DNA from: an uncultured Lachnospiraceae bacterium
GTDB lineage: Bacteria > Bacillota > Clostridia > Lachnospirales > Lachnospiraceae
Reading direction: 5' to 3'
DNA: 64,000 nt
Assembly: GCA_951801955.1 (NCBI GenBank)
Contig: CATOOV010000005.1
Coordinates: forward strand, 21,011 to 85,010
Notes under the pieces: generated by a model
The model's database searches: none
What the model saw: the letters and a program-made list of their open reading frames with translations, nothing else
What the model was told of the DNA's origin: nothing
Made by a program: the position numbers and the translations under genes
Part shown: positions 16,688-23,894 of the stretch, one piece after another
How the letters are laid out: every line of letters starts with the position of its first letter
Position numbering within the stretch: position 1 is the first letter of the stretch

Positions 16688-17801
16688 TCAGCCCCCGGAA
16701 AGGCTTTTCCATTTTAAATATGCATTGATAAACAAGTCCAAGTTTCCATCCATAACGCTGTCTACATTTCCAGTTTCTGCATTGGTGCGATGGTCTTTTA
16801 CCATTGTATAAGGCTGCATCACATAAGAGCGGATCTGGTTCCCCCAACCGATCTCTGTCACTTCCCCCCGGATATCTGCCTCTTTTTTTTCATTCTCCTC
16901 TTGCTTTAACAGATAGAGTTTCGCTTTTAACATCTGCATTGCCTTGTCTTTATTCATATGCTGGGAGCGTTCGTTCTGGCATTGCACTACAATTCCGGTG
17001 GGAAGGTGGGTGATACGGATTGCAGAAGAAGTCTTGTTGATATGCTGCCCGCCTGCACCGCTGGAACGGTACGTGTCAATTCGAAGTTCATCGTCCTTGA
17101 TCTCGATATCCAGATCTTTTTCTATATCCGGCATCACATCACAGGAGGCAAAAGAAGTCTGCCGTTTTCCGGCAGCATTAAAGGGTGAAATCCGTACCAA
17201 ACGATGCACGCCTTTCTCAGATTTCAGATATCCATAAGCATTTTCCCCTTTCACCTCAAAGGTAATGGATTTAATCCCTGCTTCATCGCCGTCCAAAGAA
17301 TCCAGCACCTCCACCGTAAACCCTTTATCCTCTGCCCATCTTTTATACATCCGGTAGAGCATACTGTTCCAGTCGCAGGACTCCGTCCCTCCTGCCCCTG
17401 CATGAAGGGACAAGATGGCACTTTCCCCGTCATATTCTCCAGAAAGCAAGGTTTTGATTCGAATCGTTTCAAAGGTCTCCTCAAATTCCTGCAGCGCTTC
17501 CTGAATCTCAGGTATCAGGGAAGCATCGTTCTCCTCATACCCCATTTCCAATAAAGTCTCTATATCCTCGTATTGTTCACTCAAGTGTGCATAAGTTTCC
17601 ACATCGTCTTTTAAACTCTTAAGCTCCTTCATTTTTACCTGGGAAGTGTCTGTATCATCCCAGAAATCTGGAGCCTCCATCTCCCGTTCTAATTCCTGGA
17701 TCCGCTGTTCTTTGTTCGCCAGGTCAAAGTGAATCCCTCACTTCCACTAACGGTTCTTTGTATGTGTTCCATGTTGCCTTGAACTGGTCTAATTCAACCA
17801 T
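16688..17801 (-). CDS. prfB: Peptide chain release factor 2, programmed +1 frameshift
   Basis: The first 25 codons start at ATG 17801 (GAGGTGA upstream) and read MVELDQFKATWNTYKEPLVE VRDSL to an in-frame TGA. Shifting +1 at CTT TGA C (17729-17723) joins them to the main frame, DLANKEQRIQELEREMEAPD, giving about 370 aa. The GGQ motif (SSGAGGQHINKTSS) and the SPF codon-recognition tripeptide (RISPFNAAGKRQ) are present. RF2 ends translation at UGA and UAA; the frameshift senses RF2 level through the UGA. Reading only the open frame from 17680 would miss the amino-terminal ~40 residues. Confidence 0.95.
17723..17729 (-). promoter_or_regulatory. RF2 autoregulatory frameshift site
   Basis: CTTTGAC, the standard RF2 slippery site, is preceded on the minus strand by the SD-like GTGAGGGA about 4 nt upstream. 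Slow decoding of the UGA when RF2 is scarce favours the +1 shift. Confidence 0.92.
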
Positions 17802-18077
17802 TGTGTCACCTCTTTCTGTTTGAAATTTCTGCTTTCCATTATAAGGGTTTCCTGTCCCTGCGTCAATAACTAGATCCCATGTATGTCTCTGATGGTTAAG
17901 TGCTGTGACAGATTACGCAGGACAGATCTTCGTGTGCAAGGAGGAAGATTGGACTGCTGCAAATGGCTGCTGTTAGAAAATCTATCAATTCTTGCCAGTA
18001 AACGTCTAAGATAATTAGATTCATTTTCAATGTATCACCACACCAGTACTAACCAATTAAAAAAATCCTATATTCCC
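17802..18077. other. Intergenic region with no identifiable gene
   Basis: It carries the promoter region of prfB on the minus strand and the leader of the ArsR-SdpI pair on the plus strand. No ORF or RNA is recognised. Confidence 0.4.
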
Positions 18078-18129
18078 TTGACAAACTTTAAAATCAGAGA
18101 TACCATATATTTAGAAATTTTTCTAAATA
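18078..18129 (+). promoter_or_regulatory. Promoter and palindromic operator of the ArsR-SdpI pair
   Basis: TTGACA (18078-18083) and TACCAT (18101-18106) are spaced by 17 bp. Immediately downstream, at 18108-18129, lies a perfect palindrome of two 10-bp arms, TATTTAGAAA and TTTCTAAATA, around TT. It covers the likely transcription start, the expected place for an ArsR-type autorepressor to bind. Confidence 0.7.
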
Positions 18130-18148
18130 CTTTTTGGAGGTGATACCT

Positions 18149-18442
18149 ATAGGTTTTGCAGAAACTTTTAAGGCACTGGCAGATACTGTTCGAAGGGATA
18201 TTCTGGTTTTGTTGAAAAAAGGACGTCTGCCTGCCGGAGAAATCGCAAGTAATTTTGATATGACAAGCGCAACCATATCGTATCATCTGAGCATTCTGAG
18301 AAAAGCAGGGCTGGTATACGAACAACGGGAGAAAAACTTTATTTATTATGAACTAAATACTTCGGTGCTAGAAGAAGTCATGTTGTGGCTGTCAGATTTA
18401 AAAGGAGGGACACAAAGAGATGGAAAAATGCAAGAACAATAA
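18149..18442 (+). CDS. ArsR/SdpR-family transcriptional repressor
   Basis: 97 aa if it starts at the ATA at 18149. A winged helix-turn-helix fills the protein (residues ~3-80: FAETFKALADTVRRDILVLL, SATISYHLSILRKAGLVYEQ, KNFIYYELNTSVLEEV). The ribosome-binding site GGAGG (18136-18140) is 8 nt before ATA. The in-frame TTG (18134) and GTG (18140) overlap the binding site itself and so are poor starts. Family members usually begin at this point (xGFAETFKALSD). It overlaps the SdpI-like gene by 23 nt and would repress the pair through the palindrome at 18108. Confidence 0.88.
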   Translation: MGFAETFKALADTVRRDILVLLKKGRLPAGEIASNFDMTSATISYHLSILRKAGLVYEQREKNFIYYELNTSVLEEVMLWLSDLKGGTQRDGKMQEQ

Positions 18443-19067
18443 AAGCTTTATCTTAATTACATGCCTAATCACTCTATTTCCTATGATTGCAGGGCTTCTT
18501 TTGTGGCAAAAACTGCCGGAGCAAATAGCCACACATTTTGGTTCAGGAAATGTGCCGAATGGATGGAGCAGTAAAGGATTTACTGTTTTTGGCATTCCTT
18601 TATTTATCCTTGCAGCACATTTACTTTGCACATTTTTTACCGCAGTAGATCCGAAAAGACAGCATATCGATGAAAAGTTATACAAAATAATACTTCTTAT
18701 ATGCCCTGCGGTTTCCCTGGTTTGCGGCATTTCGATCTATACCTATGCATTGTCTATTGATATCAATATAGCATTTTTCGTAAAAATATTTGTAGGTTTA
18801 CTTTTTATCTTTATAGGGAATTACCTGCCAAAATGCAGACAAAATTATTCGATCGGAATAAAACTTCCCTGGACTTTGGATAGTGAGGAAAACTGGAATC
18901 GCACCCATCGGCTTGCCGGTTGGCTTTGGGTTGTTGCAGGTTTATTATTTCTTCTGACTGCTTTTTTTCATATTAATTCCGGGTGGACATTTCTTATAAT
19001 TGCAGCGCTCCTGACTTTTATTCCATGTTGTTATTCTTTTCTTCTCTATCATAAGACAAACAAATAG
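18420..19067 (+). CDS. SdpI-family immunity-type membrane protein
   Basis: 215 aa with about six transmembrane segments. The amino-terminal part contains the DUF1648 signature (LPEQIATHFGSGNVPNGWSS), and the C-terminal part the SdpI segment (YSIGIKLPWTLDSEENWNRT HRLAGWLW). In Bacillus subtilis SdpI protects cells from the SdpC toxin and sequesters the repressor SdpR at the membrane. The adjacent SdpR-like gene matches that circuit, although no sdpC-like toxin gene is visible here. It could serve as generic immunity or as envelope-stress sensor. Confidence 0.88.
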   Translation: MEKCKNNKSFILITCLITLFPMIAGLLLWQKLPEQIATHFGSGNVPNGWSSKGFTVFGIPLFILAAHLLCTFFTAVDPKRQHIDEKLYKIILLICPAVSLVCGISIYTYALSIDINIAFFVKIFVGLLFIFIGNYLPKCRQNYSIGIKLPWTLDSEENWNRTHRLAGWLWVVAGLLFLLTAFFHINSGWTFLIIAALLTFIPCCYSFLLYHKTNK

Positions 19068-19138
19068 AACGCTTTTGTCTTTAACCATCTAATAAGTAGA
19101 TACTAGGAGAAAATAACGATCTATAGATATATTGTCAC

Positions 19139-19209
19139 AATTGTTTGTAAATTGTACACTGATTCGTTGTACGATACAAAAACTTTTTGCAACAAATTTG
19201 CAAACAATT
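19139..19209 (+). terminator. Inverted repeat downstream of the SdpI gene
   Basis: AATTGTTTGTAAATTGT (19139-19155) pairs with ACAAATTTGCAAACAATT (19192-19209), with one mismatch and one bulge, around a 36-bp interior. No U-run follows. Function uncertain: terminator or operator. Confidence 0.35.
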
Positions 19210-19318
19210 CTACTACAATTAAAACAATATTAGTCAGAAATGCCCTTTCTTTTACCCTTTTAATGCAGCAGCCCCGAACAACGCTTTTGTGTGAAAAATG
19301 TATAGAATGGAGAAATAC

Positions 19319-20002
19319 ATGAATTTATGGGTTAAACAACAGTTAGAAATGCATCAAGATTTGGAATTTCAGCAATTCACCACAAGGCTTCTTCCAGGAA
19401 TTACAAATATATTGGGCGTGCGCCTGCCTGTTTTAAGGAGCATGGCAAAACAGCTTGCAAAGGGAGCATGGCAGGAGTATTTACAGTGGGCATTAGATGA
19501 CAGTTATGAAGAAATTATGCTCCAGGGATTGGTTCTGGGCTATGCCAAAGGGACTCTGCAGGAAAAAAAGCCATTTTTACGGTTATTCCTCCCCAAAATT
19601 AATAATTGGTCTATCTGTGACAGTACCTGTTCCACACTAAAAATTGCAAAAAAACAACCAGAAGAATTTTGGGAATTTTTACAAGAATACTTACATAGTT
19701 CAAAAGAGTATGAGGTACGCTTTGTTTTGGTGCAGATGCTTGACTATTATATTAATGAAGATTATCTTTTTCATGTATTGGAAGCAGTAGATTGCGTCAC
19801 TTTGAAAGCATATTACGTGCAAATGGCGCAGGCATGGGCAGTTTCTATCTGTTATCGGGAATTTCCAGAACAGACCTTACCTTACTTAAAAGAGAATCAC
19901 TTAGATGGTTTCACCCACAATAAGGCAATCCAAAAGATTACAGAATCCTTAAAAGTTCCAAAGGAAGACAAGATATACCTTAAGACACTGAAAAGACTGT
20001 AA
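19319..20002 (+). CDS. DNA alkylation repair protein, AlkD-like HEAT-repeat family
   Basis: 227 aa from ATG 19319 (GGAG 7 nt upstream); two earlier in-frame ATGs lack a site. The protein is all-helical, with the family pattern GITNILGVRLPVLRSMAKQL near residues 30-50, PKINNWSICDSTCS around 95-110, and AQAWAVSICYREFPEQTLPY. AlkD-type proteins are monofunctional glycosylases that remove N3- and N7-alkyl purines without base flipping. The next gene is an O6-alkylguanine methyltransferase 100 bp downstream on the same strand, so the pair covers two kinds of alkylation damage. Confidence 0.85.
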   Translation: MNLWVKQQLEMHQDLEFQQFTTRLLPGITNILGVRLPVLRSMAKQLAKGAWQEYLQWALDDSYEEIMLQGLVLGYAKGTLQEKKPFLRLFLPKINNWSICDSTCSTLKIAKKQPEEFWEFLQEYLHSSKEYEVRFVLVQMLDYYINEDYLFHVLEAVDCVTLKAYYVQMAQAWAVSICYREFPEQTLPYLKENHLDGFTHNKAIQKITESLKVPKEDKIYLKTLKRL

Positions 20003-20102
20003 CAATTATAACATTTTTTGTCTTCTTTTCATTGCCCCAAATCATAACTTTTTACTCTGGCAGTGAAGTATCTCAGAATACGAAAAAGGAGTTTGATTCA
20101 TA

Positions 20103-20585
20103 ATGAAATATTTTGACTACTACCACTCCCCTCTGGGTAACATGGTAATCATAGAGGAAGACAACGCTGTCATACAACTTAGCCTGACTAGCAAAAAAAC
20201 AGATAATGAATACCTTTCTTCCGACACCATGACCCACACTACAACTGCCCTTCTCCATACAGCAAAATCCCAGCTCACAGAATATTTTCAGGGAAAACGC
20301 AAAACCTTTGACCTTCCGCTGGCTCCCTCTGGCACACCCTTCCAAAAAAAGGTATGGCAGGCTCTTTGCCAGATTCCCTATGGGGAAACCCGAAGTTACA
20401 AAGAAATAGCCATCCAGATTGGAAATCCAAAAGGCTGTCGTGCTGTCGGTATGGCAAATAACCGCAATCCTATTATGCTTATCATTCCATGCCATCGGGT
20501 AATTGGAAGCAATGGCACATTGGTCGGCTATGCCGGAGGGCTGGACATCAAAAAGTGGCTTTTGGAATATGAGAAAGAGAATTGA
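20103..20585 (+). CDS. ogt: Methylated-DNA-[protein]-cysteine S-methyltransferase
   Basis: 160 aa. The acceptor-cysteine motif IIPCHRVIGSNGTLVGYAGG is near residues 128-147, and the helix-turn-helix segment GTPFQKKVWQALCQIPYGET and AVGMANNRNP are present. It transfers the methyl group of O6-methylguanine to its own cysteine. The start ATG follows AAAAAGGAG. Its 3' end lies only 4 bp from the stop of a truncated gene on the opposite strand. Confidence 0.94.
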   Translation: MKYFDYYHSPLGNMVIIEEDNAVIQLSLTSKKTDNEYLSSDTMTHTTTALLHTAKSQLTEYFQGKRKTFDLPLAPSGTPFQKKVWQALCQIPYGETRSYKEIAIQIGNPKGCRAVGMANNRNPIMLIIPCHRVIGSNGTLVGYAGGLDIKKWLLEYEKEN

Positions 20586-20589
20586 TGGA

Positions 20590-20952
20590 TTACTTTATTT
20601 TATATAGAAAAATCCCCATTGTAAACTGCCACCTTGATTTTCCAATGGTATCCAAATTGACAGTTTTTTTAAATTCAATGATATGCAGTTCCCATTTTCC
20701 ACTCTCACATATGAATTTATATACAAAAACATCCGCACATGCTGTAGCTCCTTTCTTTTGCCCATCCAAATAGGACAATACATGATTCTCTGGAGAAAGC
20801 AAAATCAAAGTATCTCCTTGTGCGGTATAGGTAAGATTTACTTTTCCCTCCTGTCTCTTTTCTTTTAGTTCTGTCTGCTCTTTTCCTTTTAAAATTACAT
20901 ATGTCTCTTTTCCAAACATGTGTAATTTTTCCTCTATCTGTTTGGGAAACAT
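20590..20952 (-). CDS. PD-(D/E)XK nuclease-like partner of the AAA ATPase, C-terminus probably missing
   Basis: 120 aa from ATG 20952 (AGGAGG upstream), beginning 1 nt after the ATPase stop. Residues 72-98 show a PD-(D/E)XK-type core: D74 in ADVFVYKF, then E93 and K95 in LHIIEFKKTVN, followed by TIGKSRWQF. The protein breaks off in the unnatural tail FLYKIK, right where the opposite-strand ogt gene ends. I infer that the original gene was longer and was cut by a rearrangement. An ATPase plus nuclease in one operon is a common design of anti-phage systems; the family itself is not recognised. Confidence 0.55.
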   Translation of the reverse strand: MFPKQIEEKLHMFGKETYVILKGKEQTELKEKRQEGKVNLTYTAQGDTLILLSPENHVLSYLDGQKKGATACADVFVYKFICESGKWELHIIEFKKTVNLDTIGKSRWQFTMGIFLYKIK

Positions 20953-20953
20953 G

Positions 20954-22315
20954 CTATTCCTCCTGTTCTGCTTCATATTCTTGAACCTCAGAAGTTTGTT
21001 GCAATATTTCCATCAAAGCATTCGAAAATGTTTTGACCTGAAACTGACCATTCCGTGGAATAATTCTCTCTATTACAGAATACCCTCCCTGATCTGTAAA
21101 CTGATACACTGCCACATCCTGCAAATCAATCACATCTTGTTTTGACAATTCTAATCTATCCATCAATTCTTTGGGCGTTCCCATCTCTTTGAGTTTGCAT
21201 ATATTATTGATATGCTGAATAATGATATCACTGTGAGTCGTTGCAATCATAGAAATACCATTATTTACAAGGCGTATTAATAACTTCCCCATTTCCTGTT
21301 GTAATCTGGGATGTAAGCACATTTCGGGTTCCTCATAACAAATTGTTTTCAAGCTGTGCCCATATTTTAAGAGTAGCAACAATGGAGCCAACTCCGTCAC
21401 TACCGCTGAAGAGGTACGAAGCGGCAGACTGTCTGTGCTTCCATCAGGCGTATATCGGATTTCCTTTCCGCCGACCTCACTGCCATGCGAAACCTTTCCA
21501 TGTACCATAGACCCTTCCATCCAGTTGACAATTTCAGCATATTCTGTCTTATGATCCAGCGATAATTCCTCAAGCATATCCAGGAAATGTAACACAGGCT
21601 TTGTAAAAGGCTGAATCTTTAACCTTCTTTCCCTACCATAAGATTCAAAACTATCATATGCAATCTGCCTTCCAATCCTGTTTATAACATTTTTGGCTAA
21701 GACAAACCCCGTCCTTGCTGCGGGAAGGTAGACAGTATTCAAAGAATAAGATCTATTTTCTCCCTTCAAAAACCAAAGCAAGATACTTATCATAAGCATA
21801 TTTGTAATTAAAGCATAATTGTTTTTCCTTATCCCATCTAATACATTAATTACATTCTCTTTCTGAACATAATAAAATACGGTTTCATTTCCTTGTTTCT
21901 CACTGGTAATTTTTACAGAAAATTCCTGTTCCATCACTACTTCAAGTTTCCCGACCGTTACTTGTCCTGAATTAAAAATTCCTGCTACAAACCTATCTTT
22001 GTTCTCTTCTAATACTTCGTTCAGAATCTCAACAAATATTTGGGATGGTAGTTCTATCTCTTGTTTTAATTTTTTATCAGCTTCCAACACAAACTTGCTC
22101 AGCATCTCATAAACTTCCTGTTTCCTCTCCATCTGCAACTGGGCGAAATTTTGAAAAAGGGCAGAAGGATCTTCCGCTGAATAAAGCCCCCATAACAATG
22201 ACAATAGATAGCTCTTTCCACTGTTGTTGTCCCCTACAAATAAAGTCAATGGAGAAACCTGTATTTCTGCCCTCCCAATCTTTCCAAATTTTTCTATTCT
22301 TAAGCGGTGCTGCAT
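20954..22315 (-). CDS. AAA/ABC-type ATPase (OLD/RecF-like), possible defence component
   Basis: 453 aa from ATG 22315 (GGAGGAG upstream). The Walker A motif GDNNSGKS is at residues 28-35, a signature-like SSAVVTELAPL at about 300-310, Walker B TICYEEPEMCLHP at about 322-334 and the H-loop ATTHSD near 358. The long insert between Walker A and the signature is helical, as in SMC/RecF-type ATPases. It is operonic with the nuclease-like gene just downstream (1-nt gap). Such pairs often act in phage or plasmid defence, but this family has not been identified here and the truncated partner may leave the system inactive. Confidence 0.78.
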   Translation of the reverse strand: MQHRLRIEKFGKIGRAEIQVSPLTLFVGDNNSGKSYLLSLLWGLYSAEDPSALFQNFAQLQMERKQEVYEMLSKFVLEADKKLKQEIELPSQIFVEILNEVLEENKDRFVAGIFNSGQVTVGKLEVVMEQEFSVKITSEKQGNETVFYYVQKENVINVLDGIRKNNYALITNMLMISILLWFLKGENRSYSLNTVYLPAARTGFVLAKNVINRIGRQIAYDSFESYGRERRLKIQPFTKPVLHFLDMLEELSLDHKTEYAEIVNWMEGSMVHGKVSHGSEVGGKEIRYTPDGSTDSLPLRTSSAVVTELAPLLLLLKYGHSLKTICYEEPEMCLHPRLQQEMGKLLIRLVNNGISMIATTHSDIIIQHINNICKLKEMGTPKELMDRLELSKQDVIDLQDVAVYQFTDQGGYSVIERIIPRNGQFQVKTFSNALMEILQQTSEVQEYEAEQEE

Positions 22316-22370
22316 ATTCTCCTCCATAATAAATACTCTGTGTTATCCCAACATACAATAGGAATCCAAA

Positions 22371-22397
22371 ACGCCACCGGCATCTCGACGGTGGCGT
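22371..22397 (-). terminator. GC-rich hairpin upstream of the ATPase gene
   Basis: ACGCCACCG pairs with CGGTGGCGT around a 9-nt loop, followed on the minus strand by TTTTGG. It lies in the 200-bp gap between the amidase gene and the ATPase gene, just after another hairpin. Confidence 0.5.
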
Positions 22398-22401
22398 ACA
22401 A

Positions 22402-22466
22402 AAAATCATTCAAGAACACCGCCAGTGTTCTTGCTGTGAAGCGTACATCATGCATCGCATAACAAA
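22402..22466 (-). terminator. Terminator-associated dispersed repeat, copy A
   Basis: On the minus strand: ATGCGATGCATGATGTACGC, then TTCACAG, then the hairpin CAAGAACAC/GTGTTCTTG (22411-22433), then AATGATTTTTT. It follows the lipoprotein amidase gene and is a good intrinsic terminator. The 30 bp before the stem are shared with copies at 10230-10287 and 50645-50702. Confidence 0.75.
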
Positions 22467-22518
22467 TTTCTATTACACTGGCTGATAACCAGACAATTCA
22501 CGAAACAATCCCTATACA

Positions 22519-23736
22519 CTAATTCCCAAAATACGTATCCAGCCCATTGGCAATTCCCTCTGCAAGCTGCTGCTGATAACCGCCATCCGCCATATTCTGG
22601 TCTTCTGTAGGATTTGTCATAAAGCCCATTTCTACAATGGTGACAGGGACAGTACACCAATTGATTCCGCTCATGCTGTCTGTCTCCCAGATATACTTCT
22701 TATTTGCCCCAGTGGCATTGACTGCGCCGTCCAGCACACACTCTGACAGGCTGCGGCACTGGCTGTAGAGATTTCCCATATATGGATTGGCAGAAGTGGG
22801 ACAAATTGTGAGAATACCATGTTCCCCGCTGTCGTCGGCACCATTGGCATGGACACGGATAAAAGCATCTGCACCTGCATTATTGGCAACTGCAGCACGC
22901 TCACTATTGCTGATATTCACATCATGGCTGGTACGCACCATCATCACTTGATACCCTCTCGCCTCAAGCTCTGCCTGCAGCTTCAGGGATACCTGAAGGG
23001 TCAGCTCATACTCATTCAGTCCGGTCACACAGCCAGAGGTGCCGCTGGCAACCTTAGCCTTGGTCTCAGAAGCTCCTGGACCAATTGGTTCCTGTTCGCT
23101 GTTGCCATGTGCCTGATGTCCTGCATCAATCACCACCAGATAACCATTATCTGTCACCTCTGAGGCAAGCTGCAGATATTCCGATGCAATATAATATTCC
23201 TGATCCCCCACTTTTACCGCACTCCAAGTTCCATCATCCGCCGTCCTGGTAAACGGACTTCTTCTGGGCACGGTCTGATATACCTCACTGTCTGTAGAAG
23301 GGGTTTTTCTTATATTTACAGAGGAGGTAGTCACTACCTCCTCTTCAGCATAAACTACCGTGTCAGGATTTAAGGCAGGAACCGATGCCTCTTTCTTTTT
23401 GGAAGATTCCTCATCCTTTTTGGAATCTTTTTTATTTTCTTTGCCCTTCTGCTGCTCTTTGGATTCCTGTTTACTTTCTTGGGAGCCTTTTTCCTCGCCC
23501 TTCTGCTGCTCTTTGGATTCCTGTTTACTTTCTTGGGAGCCTTTTCCCTCTCCCTTAGGCTCCTCTTTGGCTTGCTCCTCTTTCGTTTCCAAATCCTGCT
23601 TTCGTTCTTCTTTTTCATTCTCTGAATTGCCAGCAATATTCTCATTTTCCTGCTGATTTTGGAAGCCTTTGCCGGCACAGCCGCCAAGGACCAGCGCCAA
23701 AAGCATCAGTACTATAAGAATCAGATATTTTTTCAT
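22519..23736 (-). CDS. Lipoprotein N-acetylmuramoyl-L-alanine amidase with SH3 domain
   Basis: 405 aa from ATG 23736. A lipoprotein signal ends at the lipobox LGGC (cysteine near residue 20). A highly charged Lys/Glu/Gln/Ser linker follows (about 25-120) and contains two tandem 18-residue units ending in GSQESKQESKEQQKG. An SH3-type domain (TTSSVNIRKTPSTDSEVYQT ...) covers about 135-195. The Amidase_3 domain carries the zinc ligands DAGHQAH, the Glu in NEYELTLQVS, VHANG, and the catalytic Glu in IVEMGFM. It would cleave the amide bond between muramic acid and the stem peptide outside the membrane. Confidence 0.92.
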   Translation of the reverse strand: MKKYLILIVLMLLALVLGGCAGKGFQNQQENENIAGNSENEKEERKQDLETKEEQAKEEPKGEGKGSQESKQESKEQQKGEEKGSQESKQESKEQQKGKENKKDSKKDEESSKKKEASVPALNPDTVVYAEEEVVTTSSVNIRKTPSTDSEVYQTVPRRSPFTRTADDGTWSAVKVGDQEYYIASEYLQLASEVTDNGYLVVIDAGHQAHGNSEQEPIGPGASETKAKVASGTSGCVTGLNEYELTLQVSLKLQAELEARGYQVMMVRTSHDVNISNSERAAVANNAGADAFIRVHANGADDSGEHGILTICPTSANPYMGNLYSQCRSLSECVLDGAVNATGANKKYIWETDSMSGINWCTVPVTIVEMGFMTNPTEDQNMADGGYQQQLAEGIANGLDTYFGN

Positions 23737-23771
23737 CGGTATCCTCTCTCCTGTCACCTATTAACGATTAC

Positions 23772-23893
23772 TAGGTAATTGCGAAACTACCAAATGATCA
23801 AAGTTTCCTATACAATTTTACCTAAATATTTTCTATCAAATTTCTTGAATTGTATAGGAAACTTATAAAACGATTGCGTTTCGCAATTACCTA
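23772..23893. mobile_element. 122-bp MITE-like hairpin element with 12-bp target duplication
   Basis: Terminal inverted repeats of 16 bp are perfect (TAGGTAATTGCGAAAC at 23772-23787; complement at 23878-23893). A second perfect pair of 17-bp arms lies inside (23801-23817 and 23848-23864). The element is flanked by identical 12-bp direct repeats ATTAACGATTAC (23760-23771 and 23894-23905). The right duplication contains the pyk stop codon. It has no ORF, so movement would need a transposase from elsewhere. Confidence 0.8.
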
Positions 23894-23894
23894 A

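Noticed and set aside
23360..23656. Plus-strand ORF rich in Ser/Phe/Cys repeats
   Set aside because: It is the antisense shadow of the tandem repeats in the lipoprotein amidase linker.
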